Assembly: GCA_964573285.1 (NCBI GenBank)
Contig: CAZNJD010000031.1
Coordinates: 1-24,320, forward strand
DNA from: UBA1140 sp964573285
GTDB lineage: Bacteria; Campylobacterota; Campylobacteria; Campylobacterales; Sulfurovaceae
Reading direction: 5' to 3'
DNA length: 24,320 bases
Part shown: piece after piece, positions 7,516 to 16,273 of the stretch
Position numbering within the stretch: the first letter of the stretch is position 1
Layout of the letters: every line of letters begins with the position of its first letter
Notes under the pieces: generated by a model
What the model was told of the DNA's origin: nothing
What the model saw: only the letters and a program-made list of their open reading frames with translations
The model's database searches: none
Translations under genes and position numbers: made by a program

Positions 7516-8601
7516 GTGAAACTTTTTAAAAATATACGATTTCTTTTTCTTTTTCTAATTCCTCTAATAGTTGCATCAATTTATGTTATATATCTTCAAA
7601 CAGAGCTTTATAAATCTTCAACTACTGTCCTAATTAAAGATTTAAAACCTACTGCATCAGCATCAGATATGTTAAGTGTTTTGATACCGAATAGCTCTTC
7701 TAGTATGCAAGATTCTAAATTAATAGAGAAGTATATTCACTCCATTGAGATGTTTAATAAAATAGATAAAAAATTTAATCTAAAAAAACATTATATGAGT
7801 AAAGAGCTTGATTTTTTACAGAGGAAATATGATTTTTCTAAATCTAGTAGTTTTTTTGATTTATATAAAAAAAGAGTGATTATAAATTATGATGAGTTAT
7901 CTAGTACTTTAGATATTAGTTTTTTGCATACAGACCCAAAAATAGCAAAAGAAATACTAGAATATATAATAAAAGAGGCTGAAAAAAAGCTAAATATGTA
8001 TGATAAAGAGAATGGAAATGAGCTATTAGATTTTATTAAATCTCAAGAGATACAGAATAAAAAAACTCTTTTTAATTCAATAGAAGCTCTACTGGAATAT
8101 CAAAACAAACATAAAATGATTGACCCATCTATGGATATTAAATCTAAAAGTAGAATTGTAGCAGAATTAGAGAAGCAGATAATTCAAAAAGAGATAAAAT
8201 ATGCTAATCTCAAACAGTATATGAACTATAATAATGTAGAGTTAAGAACTCTAAAAGCAGAAACCAATAGTCTAAAGAGAAAACTAAATGATATAAAAAG
8301 CCAACTCTCTGGTAGTAGTAAAAAAGAACTTAATGAGAATTTATTTGAATTTGAACGGCTAAAAAGTGATATAGAGTTTAATAAAGAGAGATATAAACAG
8401 ACTTTAATTCAACTTGATATGGCTATGATACAAGCTACTCAAAATGCCAAAAATTTTATTATTATTACCAAACCAACTTTATCAGAGGATTATACTTCTC
8501 CTGATAAACTTAAAAATATTATTACTATATTTATGATACTATTTATGCTTTATGGAATAATAACAATGATTTATGCTATTATTCAAGACCATAGAGATTA
8601 G
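7516..8601 (+). CDS. kpsE: capsule export inner-membrane protein KpsE (PCP-3 type)
   Basis: A 361-residue protein with one membrane helix at each end (about 8-27 and 336-356) and a large periplasmic middle. Residues about 160-310 are rich in heptad-like Lys, Glu and Leu, a probable coiled coil. This is the architecture of KpsE, the polysaccharide co-polymerase-like protein that links the KpsMT exporter to the outer-membrane KpsD. Length is close to the family's usual 370-380. The start is GTG, 3 bases after the kpsT stop, with AAAGG at the end of kpsT as its ribosome site. Confidence 0.92.
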   Translation: MKLFKNIRFLFLFLIPLIVASIYVIYLQTELYKSSTTVLIKDLKPTASASDMLSVLIPNSSSSMQDSKLIEKYIHSIEMFNKIDKKFNLKKHYMSKELDFLQRKYDFSKSSSFFDLYKKRVIINYDELSSTLDISFLHTDPKIAKEILEYIIKEAEKKLNMYDKENGNELLDFIKSQEIQNKKTLFNSIEALLEYQNKHKMIDPSMDIKSKSRIVAELEKQIIQKEIKYANLKQYMNYNNVELRTLKAETNSLKRKLNDIKSQLSGSSKKELNENLFEFERLKSDIEFNKERYKQTLIQLDMAMIQATQNAKNFIIITKPTLSEDYTSPDKLKNIITIFMILFMLYGIITMIYAIIQDHRD

Positions 8602-8611
8602 AAGGAGTTAA

Positions 8612-10222
8612 ATGAAAAGAATACTATTTTTACTACTAATATTATTAAATATACTTATGGGGATTGATTTAACCTTAGAGGAGAAATCAACTTCTATTCA
8701 AACCTCATCATCAAGCCGTCAGTATTTTGGAAAAAATCTTTTCCAAGGTGCATTTAAAGAGAATAAACAGTTAAGATATTCACCAAATTATCTAATTAAT
8801 ATTGGGGATATTGTTTCTGTTAAATTATGGGGTGCATATAACTATAGTGGTAAATCAAAAGTTGATTCCAAAGGTAATATATTTATTCCAAAAGTTGGGA
8901 ATATTCATCTATTAGGGAGTAGTAATCAAAATTTAAAGTCAGTTGTAGAAAGAGAAGTTAAAAAGGTATTTAATAATAATGTATCTATCTATGCTAATTT
9001 AAATAGTTATCAACCTATCTCTATTTTTGTTACAGGTGGAGTAAAAAAACCAGGGTTATATCAGGCATTAAGTTCTGACTCGGTATTACAACTTATAGAT
9101 AAAGCAGGAGGTATTAGAGATGGACAGGGTAGTTATAGAGATATTATATTACTAAGAGATAATCATATTGTTAGACAATTTGATTTATATAAGTTTTTAG
9201 TAGATGGAAGACTTTCTTTGTTTCAATTTCAAAATGGAGATGTGGTCAAAGTAGGAAGTTTAAAAAATAGTATAGAGGTTAGTGGAGAGGTAAGACGACC
9301 TTATATTTTTGAATTATCTGCACCAAGTGTTAGGGTTAATGAGATTATTAGATTTGTATTGCCAAAGCCTACGGTTACACACTTTTTTATTACTAGATGG
9401 ATTAATGGTATTGAAAAAATAGAGAAGTATCCTATATCTGATAAATATCAAGTTTTTATAAAAAATGGTGAGAAAATCCGTTTTGTATCAGATTATCTAA
9501 AAGATAATCTAACTATTAAGATAGATGGTGAGCATGGAAATTTGCATACTATTATGGTTCAAAAAGGTACTAACCTCAAAGATTTGCTCTCAAAAATTAT
9601 TCTAACTCCTCTATCTGATGCCAAAGCAGTACAGTTATATCGTAAAAGTATTGCACAAAAACAGAAACAACTAATAGATGCAAATCTCAAAGATTTAGAA
9701 GCTAGAGTAATGACTACAGGTTCATCAACAGCAGAAGAGGCAAAAATTAGAAAAGAGGAGTCTGCCTCAGTTTTAGATTTTATTCGTCGTGCTTCAAAAG
9801 TCCAACCAAAAGGTCAAGTGATTATCAATGAAGCTACAGATTTATCAAATATAATACTAGAAGATGGAGATAAAATTTTTATACCCAAAAAGAGTCATAT
9901 AGTTGTGGTAGAGGGTGAAGTAGCTTTACCAAATGCACAAACATTTGTATCCAAATATACTATTGATGATTATATAAAGTCATGTGGAGGGTATAGTCCA
10001 AGAGCCAATAAAGAGAAAGTTCTATTAGTTAAAAAGAATGGACGAGTATTAACCTATAATTCTAGTTCATGGTGGGAAAATAGACCCTTAGAGGTCAAAG
10101 CAGGAGACTCTATTTTAGTTTTAGGTAAAGTAGATACTAAAAATATTCAGATAACCTCTAGTGTTACTCAGATATTATATCAAATTGCAGTGGGTGCGGC
10201 TGTGGTTTTAAGAGCGTTTTAG
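8612..10222 (+). CDS. kpsD: capsule export outer-membrane/periplasmic protein KpsD
   Basis: A 536-residue protein with a cleavable signal peptide (about 1-17, a Lys-Arg start then a run of Leu and Ile) and no lipobox Cys, as in other KpsD proteins and unlike Wza. A polysaccharide-export domain begins near 57 (SPNYLINIGDIVSVKLWG). SLBB-type segments follow: one around 130-215 (ISIFVTGGVKKPGLYQ, then the QNGDVVKVG strand) and another near 430-505 (HIVVVEGEVALPNAQTF). It forms the outer part of the capsule export channel and contacts KpsE. An AAGGAG ribosome site precedes the ATG, and the gene follows kpsE by 10 bases. Confidence 0.93.
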   Translation: MKRILFLLLILLNILMGIDLTLEEKSTSIQTSSSSRQYFGKNLFQGAFKENKQLRYSPNYLINIGDIVSVKLWGAYNYSGKSKVDSKGNIFIPKVGNIHLLGSSNQNLKSVVEREVKKVFNNNVSIYANLNSYQPISIFVTGGVKKPGLYQALSSDSVLQLIDKAGGIRDGQGSYRDIILLRDNHIVRQFDLYKFLVDGRLSLFQFQNGDVVKVGSLKNSIEVSGEVRRPYIFELSAPSVRVNEIIRFVLPKPTVTHFFITRWINGIEKIEKYPISDKYQVFIKNGEKIRFVSDYLKDNLTIKIDGEHGNLHTIMVQKGTNLKDLLSKIILTPLSDAKAVQLYRKSIAQKQKQLIDANLKDLEARVMTTGSSTAEEAKIRKEESASVLDFIRRASKVQPKGQVIINEATDLSNIILEDGDKIFIPKKSHIVVVEGEVALPNAQTFVSKYTIDDYIKSCGGYSPRANKEKVLLVKKNGRVLTYNSSSWWENRPLEVKAGDSILVLGKVDTKNIQITSSVTQILYQIAVGAAVVLRAF

Positions 10223-10237
10223 AAAAGGATTGAGTGT

Positions 10238-12649
10238 ATGACAAAAAAAGGTTTATATAAACTTATAAAGACACCTCATCTATTTATTAGAGATTATTTA
10301 AAAAAAAAGTTAAAATTAGAGAAAATCATATATATAGATAGAGTAAGATATAAAGAGAATAGAGAAATCGAACTTCAAAAGATAAAAAAAAGAGAGTTTA
10401 AAGAGAAGCCTTTAGTATCTATTGTTATACCATTTTATAATGTTGAACTCTATCTTGCAGAAACACTAAATAGTATAATTCGCCAAAGTTATGGAATTGA
10501 GAATTTGGAGGTTATTTTAGTTGATGATTGTGGAGATGATAGCTCATTAAATATAGCCGAAAGATATATTCCTTTTTTAGGGAGTAGAGTTCAACTTATT
10601 AGACATAAAGAGAATAGAGGTTTAGGAGGAGCTAGAAATAGTGGTATAGAATTGGCAAGTGGGAAATATATTATGTTTATAGATTCTGATGATTTTATAG
10701 ACAAAGAAAGTATAACAGAGTTAGTTTGGACAATAGAGAGTGATAAAAGTGATATTGTAATATATAATATGAGGATTTTTAGTGAATTAAATAAGAGTTA
10801 TCCTTTAAATCCATCTTTTGAACTTTTTAAAATTTTTAAAGAAAATTCACTGAAAATTAATAGATATGAGTTTCCTAGATATATACCACTTGCACACTCT
10901 TTTTCTGCTTGTAATAAACTTTTTAAAAGAGAACTTTTTCTAAGAAAGATGAGGTTTCCTGAAAATCAACATCATGAAGATGCACTTTTAATTATGAATT
11001 TATTAGCTAATAGTCAAAATGGTATCTCTTTGGTTAAAAATGTATATTATAACTATCGCCAGAGAGAATCTCTTGGTGGTAACTCTATTACAGATGAACT
11101 TTTCCATACTAGAGAGCATTATTTTGAACACCTTGAGATTGTAGAGGGATTAAAAGAGTTATCAAATAAATATTTTGAATTAGAGTATATGTTTCTTTGG
11201 GTATCTATTCGTATTATGGGAAGAGCTATTATTGAATTTTTATTAGATGAAACACCATTAAATATTAATGAGTCTAAGGAGTTTTTTGATAGGACTAAGA
11301 CTCTTTTTATAGATAGAGATTATCTTAATACTTATGAAATTGGTTCTAAAACATCTCTAAAATCTATCAAAGGTGTAAGTGCTATTGTAAATAGTAATAG
11401 TTTAAAAGAGGCTCAAAAATTTTTTAAACAAAATAATATAGAACCATCTAAAAAAGTTTTTTTTATAAATTTTTTTAATAAACATAATATTCAACCCCTT
11501 TTTAATAAAAAAATAACAAGAAGAGAAGATATAATTTTAATTGGTGAGAGACCATTTCAAGCTAGAGATAATGGGTATTGGTTATTTAGATATATTAGAG
11601 AAAACTATCCAAATATTAATATATATTATGTTATTACTAAAGAGTCAGCAGATTTTTATAAAATAGAGAAGTTAAATAATTTTGTAATATATGACTCCAA
11701 TTTGCACTATGAGCTATTTTTTAATGCTAAAATGCTTATATCAACACATACAAGAGGCACTATAGAACCTAGCCGATTTAATAAATTTGATGTAAAAAAG
11801 CAGTATAGAGATTATTATAAAAAGAGATATATTTTTATTCAACATGGTATTAATGTAGGAGGATTTATTAATGCTTTTGATAAATCCAATTCTATTAATG
11901 CAAATTTTTCTAAAATAGTAACAGGAGCATTACCCGAATATAGATATTTAGCATCTAATTTATCTTATAAAAATGATGTTGTTGTGTATACAGGATTGGC
12001 TCGTTTTGATAATATTATAAATAGTAGAAATAGATGGGGAGTTAAAAATAGAATACTATTTATGCCGACATGGAGAGCAAATATCTGTTCTCCTACTTAT
12101 AAAAAAGAGAAAATATATAATGATAGTAAATTTCTATCTTCTAACTATTATAGTAAGATATTATCATTTTTAAATGATAATAGACTAGATAAAACACTTC
12201 AATCTTCTAATCTTGAACTCCATTTTATACCTCACCCTGAAGTAGAACAGTATATAGACTATTTTACATCTTTTTCAAAAAATATTAAAATACGAAAATT
12301 AGATAGTTTGAATATTCAAGAAGAGTTAATTGAGGCAAAACTTCTTATTACGGATTACTCTTCAGTATTTTTTGATTTTGCTTTTATGAAAAAGCCTATA
12401 ATTTTTTATCAATTTGATAAAGAGGAGTTTTTCTCTAAACATTATCAAAAAGGTTATTTTGATTTTGAAAAACATAATTTTGGAGAGATTTGTTCCTCAA
12501 AAAAAGAGTTGGTATCTAAAATAAGAAAAAGTATTAATGAGGGGTTTACTATATCAAAAGATATAGAGTTAACCCATTTAGAATTCTTTTTAAAATATGA
12601 TAATAAAAATTGTTATAGAATATATAAAGAGATAGAAAAGTTATTGTGA
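10238..12649 (+). CDS. GT2 glycosyltransferase fused to CDP-glycerol-type phosphotransferase (capsule polymer synthase candidate)
   Basis: An 803-residue two-domain protein. Residues about 57-300 are a GT2 glycosyltransferase: VSIVIPFYN (60-68), LVDDCGDDSS (94-103), MFIDSDDFID (146-155) and HHEDAL (245-250). Residues about 430-800 resemble CDP-glycerol:poly(glycerophosphate) transferases (TagB/TagF family): FIQHGIN (533-539), LFMPTWRA (607-614), HPE (666-668) and ITDYSSVFFDF (704-714). The conserved H536, H666 and DYSS match the family's catalytic pattern. Such fusions build capsule polymers with alternating sugars and polyol- or sugar-phosphates, as in teichoic-acid-like capsules of other Gram-negatives. 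There is no signal peptide or membrane segment, so it should act at the cytoplasmic face. Donor and acceptor cannot be read. It starts 15 bases after kpsD and overlaps the next gene. Confidence 0.87.
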   Translation: MTKKGLYKLIKTPHLFIRDYLKKKLKLEKIIYIDRVRYKENREIELQKIKKREFKEKPLVSIVIPFYNVELYLAETLNSIIRQSYGIENLEVILVDDCGDDSSLNIAERYIPFLGSRVQLIRHKENRGLGGARNSGIELASGKYIMFIDSDDFIDKESITELVWTIESDKSDIVIYNMRIFSELNKSYPLNPSFELFKIFKENSLKINRYEFPRYIPLAHSFSACNKLFKRELFLRKMRFPENQHHEDALLIMNLLANSQNGISLVKNVYYNYRQRESLGGNSITDELFHTREHYFEHLEIVEGLKELSNKYFELEYMFLWVSIRIMGRAIIEFLLDETPLNINESKEFFDRTKTLFIDRDYLNTYEIGSKTSLKSIKGVSAIVNSNSLKEAQKFFKQNNIEPSKKVFFINFFNKHNIQPLFNKKITRREDIILIGERPFQARDNGYWLFRYIRENYPNINIYYVITKESADFYKIEKLNNFVIYDSNLHYELFFNAKMLISTHTRGTIEPSRFNKFDVKKQYRDYYKKRYIFIQHGINVGGFINAFDKSNSINANFSKIVTGALPEYRYLASNLSYKNDVVVYTGLARFDNIINSRNRWGVKNRILFMPTWRANICSPTYKKEKIYNDSKFLSSNYYSKILSFLNDNRLDKTLQSSNLELHFIPHPEVEQYIDYFTSFSKNIKIRKLDSLNIQEELIEAKLLITDYSSVFFDFAFMKKPIIFYQFDKEEFFSKHYQKGYFDFEKHNFGEICSSKKELVSKIRKSINEGFTISKDIELTHLEFFLKYDNKNCYRIYKEIEKLL

Positions 12650-13704
12650 TGTATAAAGATATTTGGCTATTTATTGACCGTCCAGATAGAGCAGATGATA
12701 ATGCAGAACATCTATATCGTTATATTAAAGAGAATAGAATATCAAAAAATATCTATTTTATTTTGGATAAAAGCTCTATGGATTGGGAAAGATTATATAA
12801 TGAAGGATTTAATTTAGTCTCTTATGGAGGATTAAGACATCTTATTTTATATATCTCTGCTAGACTTTTAATCTCTTCTCATCTTCCAAAATATGATTTT
12901 AGATTTATTCATAAACGAATTTTAAAAAAAATTATACATTTTAAATTTATTTTTTTACAACATGGAGTTAACCAAAATAGTATATATCATATATTAAATA
13001 GGCACAAGATAGAAGTATTAATTTGTAGTTCATTTTATGAATATAGAGAGTTTTTATCCAATCCAAAATATAAAAATTTAAATTCAAATAATCTTATTTT
13101 AACTGGTTTGCCAAGATTTGATAAACTTTTATCCTTGAAATTAAATAGAGAAAAACAGCTTCTTATTGCTCCAACATGGAGAAGTTATTTAGATAATGAA
13201 GATGATTTTTTTAGAATATGGAGTAATTTTCTTAACTCTTCTAAATTTTATCAGATATTAAAAAAATATAATTATAAAGTACTCTTTTATCCTCATACAG
13301 AGCTAAAATCTTATCTAAAAAGATTTGATATTCCTAATTTTATTCAAACCCCTATAGAAAAAAATATTCAAGAACTTTTAGTAAAATCTAATATTATGAT
13401 TACAGATTACTCCTCTGTAGCTTTTGATATGGGTATCCAATATAAACCTATTATCTATTTCCAATTTGATAGAGATAAATTTTTTAGTGAGCATTTATAC
13501 AAAGAGGGTTATTTTGATTATAAGAGAGATGCTTTTGGCAAAGTATGCTCTAATATAGATACTCTTTTATTAGAGATAGAGAGGCTATTAAAAAGAGATG
13601 GAGAGTTAGAGAACTCTTATTATCAAAAAATAGAAAAGACATTTGCATTTATAGATACTAATAACTGTAAAAGAGTTTTAGAGAAAATTAATGAAATCAG
13701 ATAA
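12649..13704 (+). CDS. stand-alone CDP-glycerol glycerophosphotransferase family protein
   Basis: A 351-residue protein with the same fold as the C-terminal half of the preceding gene. Matching blocks, numbered from the alternative GTG start, are IFLQHGVN (102-109), LLIAPTWRS (172-180), YPHTE (215-219) and ITDYSSVAFDM (252-262), plus similar N-terminal (AEHLYRYIKEN) and C-terminal (FSEHLYKEGYFDY) segments. The two genes are therefore tandem paralogues. The ATG at 12649 shares its A with the upstream TGA stop, a coupled TGATG junction; a GTG three bases earlier is the alternative start. It probably transfers a polyol-phosphate or sugar-phosphate unit, possibly the first one onto the Kdo anchor, as TagB does for teichoic acid. 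That division of labour is inference. Confidence 0.82.
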   Translation: MYKDIWLFIDRPDRADDNAEHLYRYIKENRISKNIYFILDKSSMDWERLYNEGFNLVSYGGLRHLILYISARLLISSHLPKYDFRFIHKRILKKIIHFKFIFLQHGVNQNSIYHILNRHKIEVLICSSFYEYREFLSNPKYKNLNSNNLILTGLPRFDKLLSLKLNREKQLLIAPTWRSYLDNEDDFFRIWSNFLNSSKFYQILKKYNYKVLFYPHTELKSYLKRFDIPNFIQTPIEKNIQELLVKSNIMITDYSSVAFDMGIQYKPIIYFQFDRDKFFSEHLYKEGYFDYKRDAFGKVCSNIDTLLLEIERLLKRDGELENSYYQKIEKTFAFIDTNNCKRVLEKINEIR

Positions 13705-14689
13705 TAAAATCCTAACCATAATTTTACCTATTCGTGTAACGGAAGATAGGATTAATTTAATAGAACAGTTAGATTATATCAATTTAGATAAAAATAATAA
13801 AAATATAGAGTTTATTGTCGTTGATGATGGAAGTAGTTTATTTTATAGAGAAAAAATAAAGAAAAAGTGTAATATTTTAAATATGAAATATATCTTTGTT
13901 AATACAGAAAATAGAGATTTCTCTATAGCAAGAGCTAGAAATAGGGGGGCAGAGAGTAGCAGTACACCTTTTATTATGTTTCAAGATATAGATATGATGC
14001 CTTATAAGGGGTTTTATAAGGAGTTAATTAATGAGATTAAAATTCAAAATTTATTTAATAAACCAACTCATTTTATAATGATTGGAACAATCTATCTAAC
14101 TCAAAAAGGAACAAAAGAGTATAAACCTCATCTAAAAAATCTATTTATTGATAAATTACTTCTAAATGATAAAGAGTATATAGATAGATATTCAACTGCT
14201 ACCTCTTTGATTATTATAAATAAGGACTTTTTTTTATCTTTAAATGGCTATGATGAAAAGTTTGAAAAGTGGGGGCATGAGGATATAGATTTTAACTGTA
14301 GAATTATATTAAAGAATAATTTAGTTAAATTACCAGAAGAGTTTATCTTAGATGAAAAAAATTTTAATAATATATTTGAATATAAAGGTTGGAAAAGTAT
14401 CTATAGACTATATGGGGATAGAACATTTATCAAAGGGATAGTTCTCTTTCACTCTTGGCATCCAATATCTATAGATAATGATTATTATGCAAATCGTACA
14501 AAAAATAAAAACTATTTTCATACTAAGCTAAAAGGATATTTAAAAGAGTATAAACAGAAGAGTGGTTATGTTTTATCTAAAGAGTCAATTCTCTTTGATA
14601 GATATAAATATGCTCTATCTCCAAATAATCGTTTAAAATGCAAATCATTCTTTTATGCTATTTATTATAAATTAAAGAAGTTTTTTTGA
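13691..14689 (+). CDS. capsule glycosyltransferase, GT2/GT7-like
   Basis: A 332-residue protein with a GT2-like N-terminus: TIILPIRVTEDR (9-20), FIVVDDGSS (41-49), ARARNRGAE (80-88) and the DxD motif QDIDMM (98-103). It then has GYDEKFEKWGHEDIDF (186-201), the WGHED element found in GT7/chondroitin-polymerase-type second domains. It probably adds one sugar of the capsule repeat from a UDP-sugar, in the cytoplasm. The start lies 14 bases inside the preceding gene with a GAGAAAA ribosome site. It ends by overlapping the KpsC-like gene (TTGA), so the last three capsule genes are tightly coupled. The sugar and linkage are unknown. Confidence 0.82.
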   Translation: MKSDNKILTIILPIRVTEDRINLIEQLDYINLDKNNKNIEFIVVDDGSSLFYREKIKKKCNILNMKYIFVNTENRDFSIARARNRGAESSSTPFIMFQDIDMMPYKGFYKELINEIKIQNLFNKPTHFIMIGTIYLTQKGTKEYKPHLKNLFIDKLLLNDKEYIDRYSTATSLIIINKDFFLSLNGYDEKFEKWGHEDIDFNCRIILKNNLVKLPEEFILDEKNFNNIFEYKGWKSIYRLYGDRTFIKGIVLFHSWHPISIDNDYYANRTKNKNYFHTKLKGYLKEYKQKSGYVLSKESILFDRYKYALSPNNRLKCKSFFYAIYYKLKKFF

Positions 14690-15669
14690 AATATATATCC
14701 ATATCCCAACCACTTATAGAAAATAGTAAAAACTTTTTGAAAATAGAGAAGACAACAAAACTAAAAAGCCTACAGTATCTCTTTAAAAAAGTTACATTTG
14801 TAGGTTGGGGGAGAAAAAAATCGGGTCTTTGGGCTATTTTTATGGCAAAAATAACCAAAAATAGATTTTTGCTTTTAGAAGATGGATTTATTCGTTCAGT
14901 TGGTCTAGGAGTAGAGGGAAGTCCAAGTTTTTCAATAGTCCAAGATGATATAGGAATATATTATGATGCTACATCTCCTTCAAAACTAGAAGAGATATTA
15001 AATAGTTATGATTTCAAAAATGACAAAGAGTTAATGGCAATAGCCAAAAAGGCAAAGCAGAAGATAATAGAGTATAAAATATCCAAATATAATAACTTTA
15101 AAAAAATAGATTTGTCATATCTTGATAACTCAAAAGAAAAAGTATTAATAATAGCTCAAACAGCAGGTGATAGCTCGTTGGAGTATGGATTAGGAAACAG
15201 GTTTACAACCCAAGAGATAATAGATGATGCTATAAATGATAACCCAGATGCACAAGTTTATATCAAAATACACCCTGATGTATTAGTAGGTAAAAAAGAG
15301 TCAGATATAAATCCGAAAGATATTCCACTAAAGTGTCAAATTTTACAAGATAATGCTAATCCTATTGAACTACTCAAATATTTTGATAAAGTATATACCA
15401 AAACATCAGGTATGGGAATGGAGGCTCTATTATTAGATAAAGAGGTTTACTGTTTTGGTATGCCATTTTATGCAGGGTGGGGTGTTACCAAAGATAGATT
15501 AGTATCTAAAAGACGAAATAGAAAAGTTACAGTAGATGAGATATTTGCTGGAGCTTATATCCTATATAGCAACTATTATAATCCTTATTTAAATCAGAAG
15601 TCCGATATAATTGACTCTATAAATACTCTAACCGACATTCATCACACCTATAAGCTTAAAGTAATATAA
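14686..15669 (+). CDS. kpsC: single-module KpsC-like capsule beta-Kdo transferase
   Basis: A 327-residue protein matching one of the two glycosyltransferase modules of KpsC. Motifs are FVGWGRKKSGLWA (38-50), LEDGFIRSVGLG (64-75), QDDIGIYYDAT (86-96), IKIHPDVLVGKK (193-204), TSGMGMEALL (240-249) and FYAGWG (261-266). KpsC is normally about 675-690 residues with two modules that alternate beta-2,4 and beta-2,7 Kdo linkages on phosphatidylglycerol. From the spacing and the GDSSLEYG region, this looks more like the N-terminal module. The start is TTG with AAAGAAG 6 bases upstream, overlapping the previous stop. The second module is absent here: the gene ends cleanly and is followed by an inverted repeat. 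It is either a naturally single-domain enzyme or a locus truncated at this edge. Confidence 0.85.
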   Translation: MKYISISQPLIENSKNFLKIEKTTKLKSLQYLFKKVTFVGWGRKKSGLWAIFMAKITKNRFLLLEDGFIRSVGLGVEGSPSFSIVQDDIGIYYDATSPSKLEEILNSYDFKNDKELMAIAKKAKQKIIEYKISKYNNFKKIDLSYLDNSKEKVLIIAQTAGDSSLEYGLGNRFTTQEIIDDAINDNPDAQVYIKIHPDVLVGKKESDINPKDIPLKCQILQDNANPIELLKYFDKVYTKTSGMGMEALLLDKEVYCFGMPFYAGWGVTKDRLVSKRRNRKVTVDEIFAGAYILYSNYYNPYLNQKSDIIDSINTLTDIHHTYKLKVI

Positions 15670-15681
15670 GATGAATGTCGG
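15632..15681. repeat. 12-bp perfect inverted repeat across the kpsC-like stop codon
   Basis: CCGACATTCATC (15632-15643) is the exact reverse complement of GATGAATGTCGG (15670-15681). The 26-base loop contains the last codons and stop of the kpsC-like gene. No T-run follows closely, so it is not a standard intrinsic terminator. At 5-6 of 12 G+C it stands out from the AT-rich surroundings. It could stabilise the 3' end of the capsule mRNA, be a weak terminator, or be a scar of rearrangement. Confidence 0.6.
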
Positions 15682-15763
15682 ACACTATGTTAGCTCTTTT
15701 AATATAATATTAGGAGGATTAGCTCTTAGTGAAGTAGTATTTTTTTATAAATTAATTTATTGA
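15671..15763 (+). CDS. candidate 30-residue small ORF after the capsule locus
   Basis: The ATG lies one base after the kpsC-like stop codon, inside the right arm of the inverted repeat. The reading frame gives 30 mostly hydrophobic residues starting MNVGHYVSSF and ending FFYKLIY, then TGA. There is no good ribosome site except possible coupling from the stop just upstream. An AGGAGG at 15712-15717 lies inside it with no useful start codon behind it, and TATAAT occurs at 15703-15708. It may be a tiny membrane peptide, the remnant of a removed downstream capsule gene, or a chance frame. Confidence 0.2.
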   Translation: MNVGHYVSSFNIILGGLALSEVVFFYKLIY

Positions 15764-15795
15764 GTCATATCAATCGTTTTTTAACCTTTATATCA

Positions 15796-15801
15796 TATAA
15801 T
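15796..15801 (+). promoter_or_regulatory. predicted -10 box for the hemerythrin trio
   Basis: TATAAT 31 bases before the hemerythrin ATG, preceded by a T-rich stretch (TTTTTTAACC around 15777-15786). This is the -10 plus T-rich upstream pattern usual for sigma-70 promoters in Campylobacterota. The 163-base gap after the capsule locus supports a new transcript starting here. Confidence 0.5.
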
Positions 15802-15832
15802 TTCGTTAAATATTATTAATTTAGGATAAAAA

Positions 15833-16273
15833 ATGATTATTACAAACTATATGAGAGATGAACATCGACACTGTGATGAACTATTTGTAACAGCAGAAAA
15901 ATCTGTAATAGATGGTGATTTCCAAAAAGCAGAAGAGGATTTTTTGCTTTTTGCTGATGATACTTTGAAACATTTTAAAAAGGAAGAAGAGTCACTATTT
16001 CCTACTTTTGAAAATATTACAGGAGATACAGAAGGACCAACTAGAGTAATGCGTTTTGAACATGAACAGGTTAGAGGGCTTATGGGGAAAATGGCCAAAG
16101 CTGTAGAAAATGCTAAAAAAGATGACTACCTATCACTTGCAGAATCAATGATGATACTTTTACAACAACACAATATGAAAGAGGAACAGATGCTCTATAC
16201 TATGTGTGATAGAATGATGCCACCAGAGGTCAAAGAGGAGACCCTATCCAAAATGAAAGAGATAGAACTTTGA
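15833..16273 (+). CDS. hemerythrin-domain (HHE) protein
   Basis: A 146-residue single-domain protein, predicted as a four-helix bundle. Candidate diiron ligands are H11/H13 (RDEHRHCDELF), H47 and E51 (KHFKKEEESLFP), H77 (FEHEQV), and H113 plus E117 (QQHNMKEEQMLY). These spacings match bacterial hemerythrins that bind O2, NO or peroxide. It is cytoplasmic, with no signal peptide. TAGGAT lies about 7 bases before the ATG. The next gene overlaps its stop by 4 bases, so it is coupled to the DUF2249 protein. Context suggests a role in nitrogen-oxide or oxygen handling, but the ligand is not established. Confidence 0.9.
   Translation: MIITNYMRDEHRHCDELFVTAEKSVIDGDFQKAEEDFLLFADDTLKHFKKEEESLFPTFENITGDTEGPTRVMRFEHEQVRGLMGKMAKAVENAKKDDYLSLAESMMILLQQHNMKEEQMLYTMCDRMMPPEVKEETLSKMKEIEL

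Noticed and set aside
14686..15669. Assigning the KpsC-like gene as a frameshifted full-length KpsC.
   Set aside because: The 160 bases after its stop do not encode KpsC second-module motifs in any frame, so it is a genuine single module or a clean truncation, not a simple frameshift.
15847..16098. An 83-codon - strand frame rich in Ser.
   Set aside because: Antisense shadow of the hemerythrin gene.
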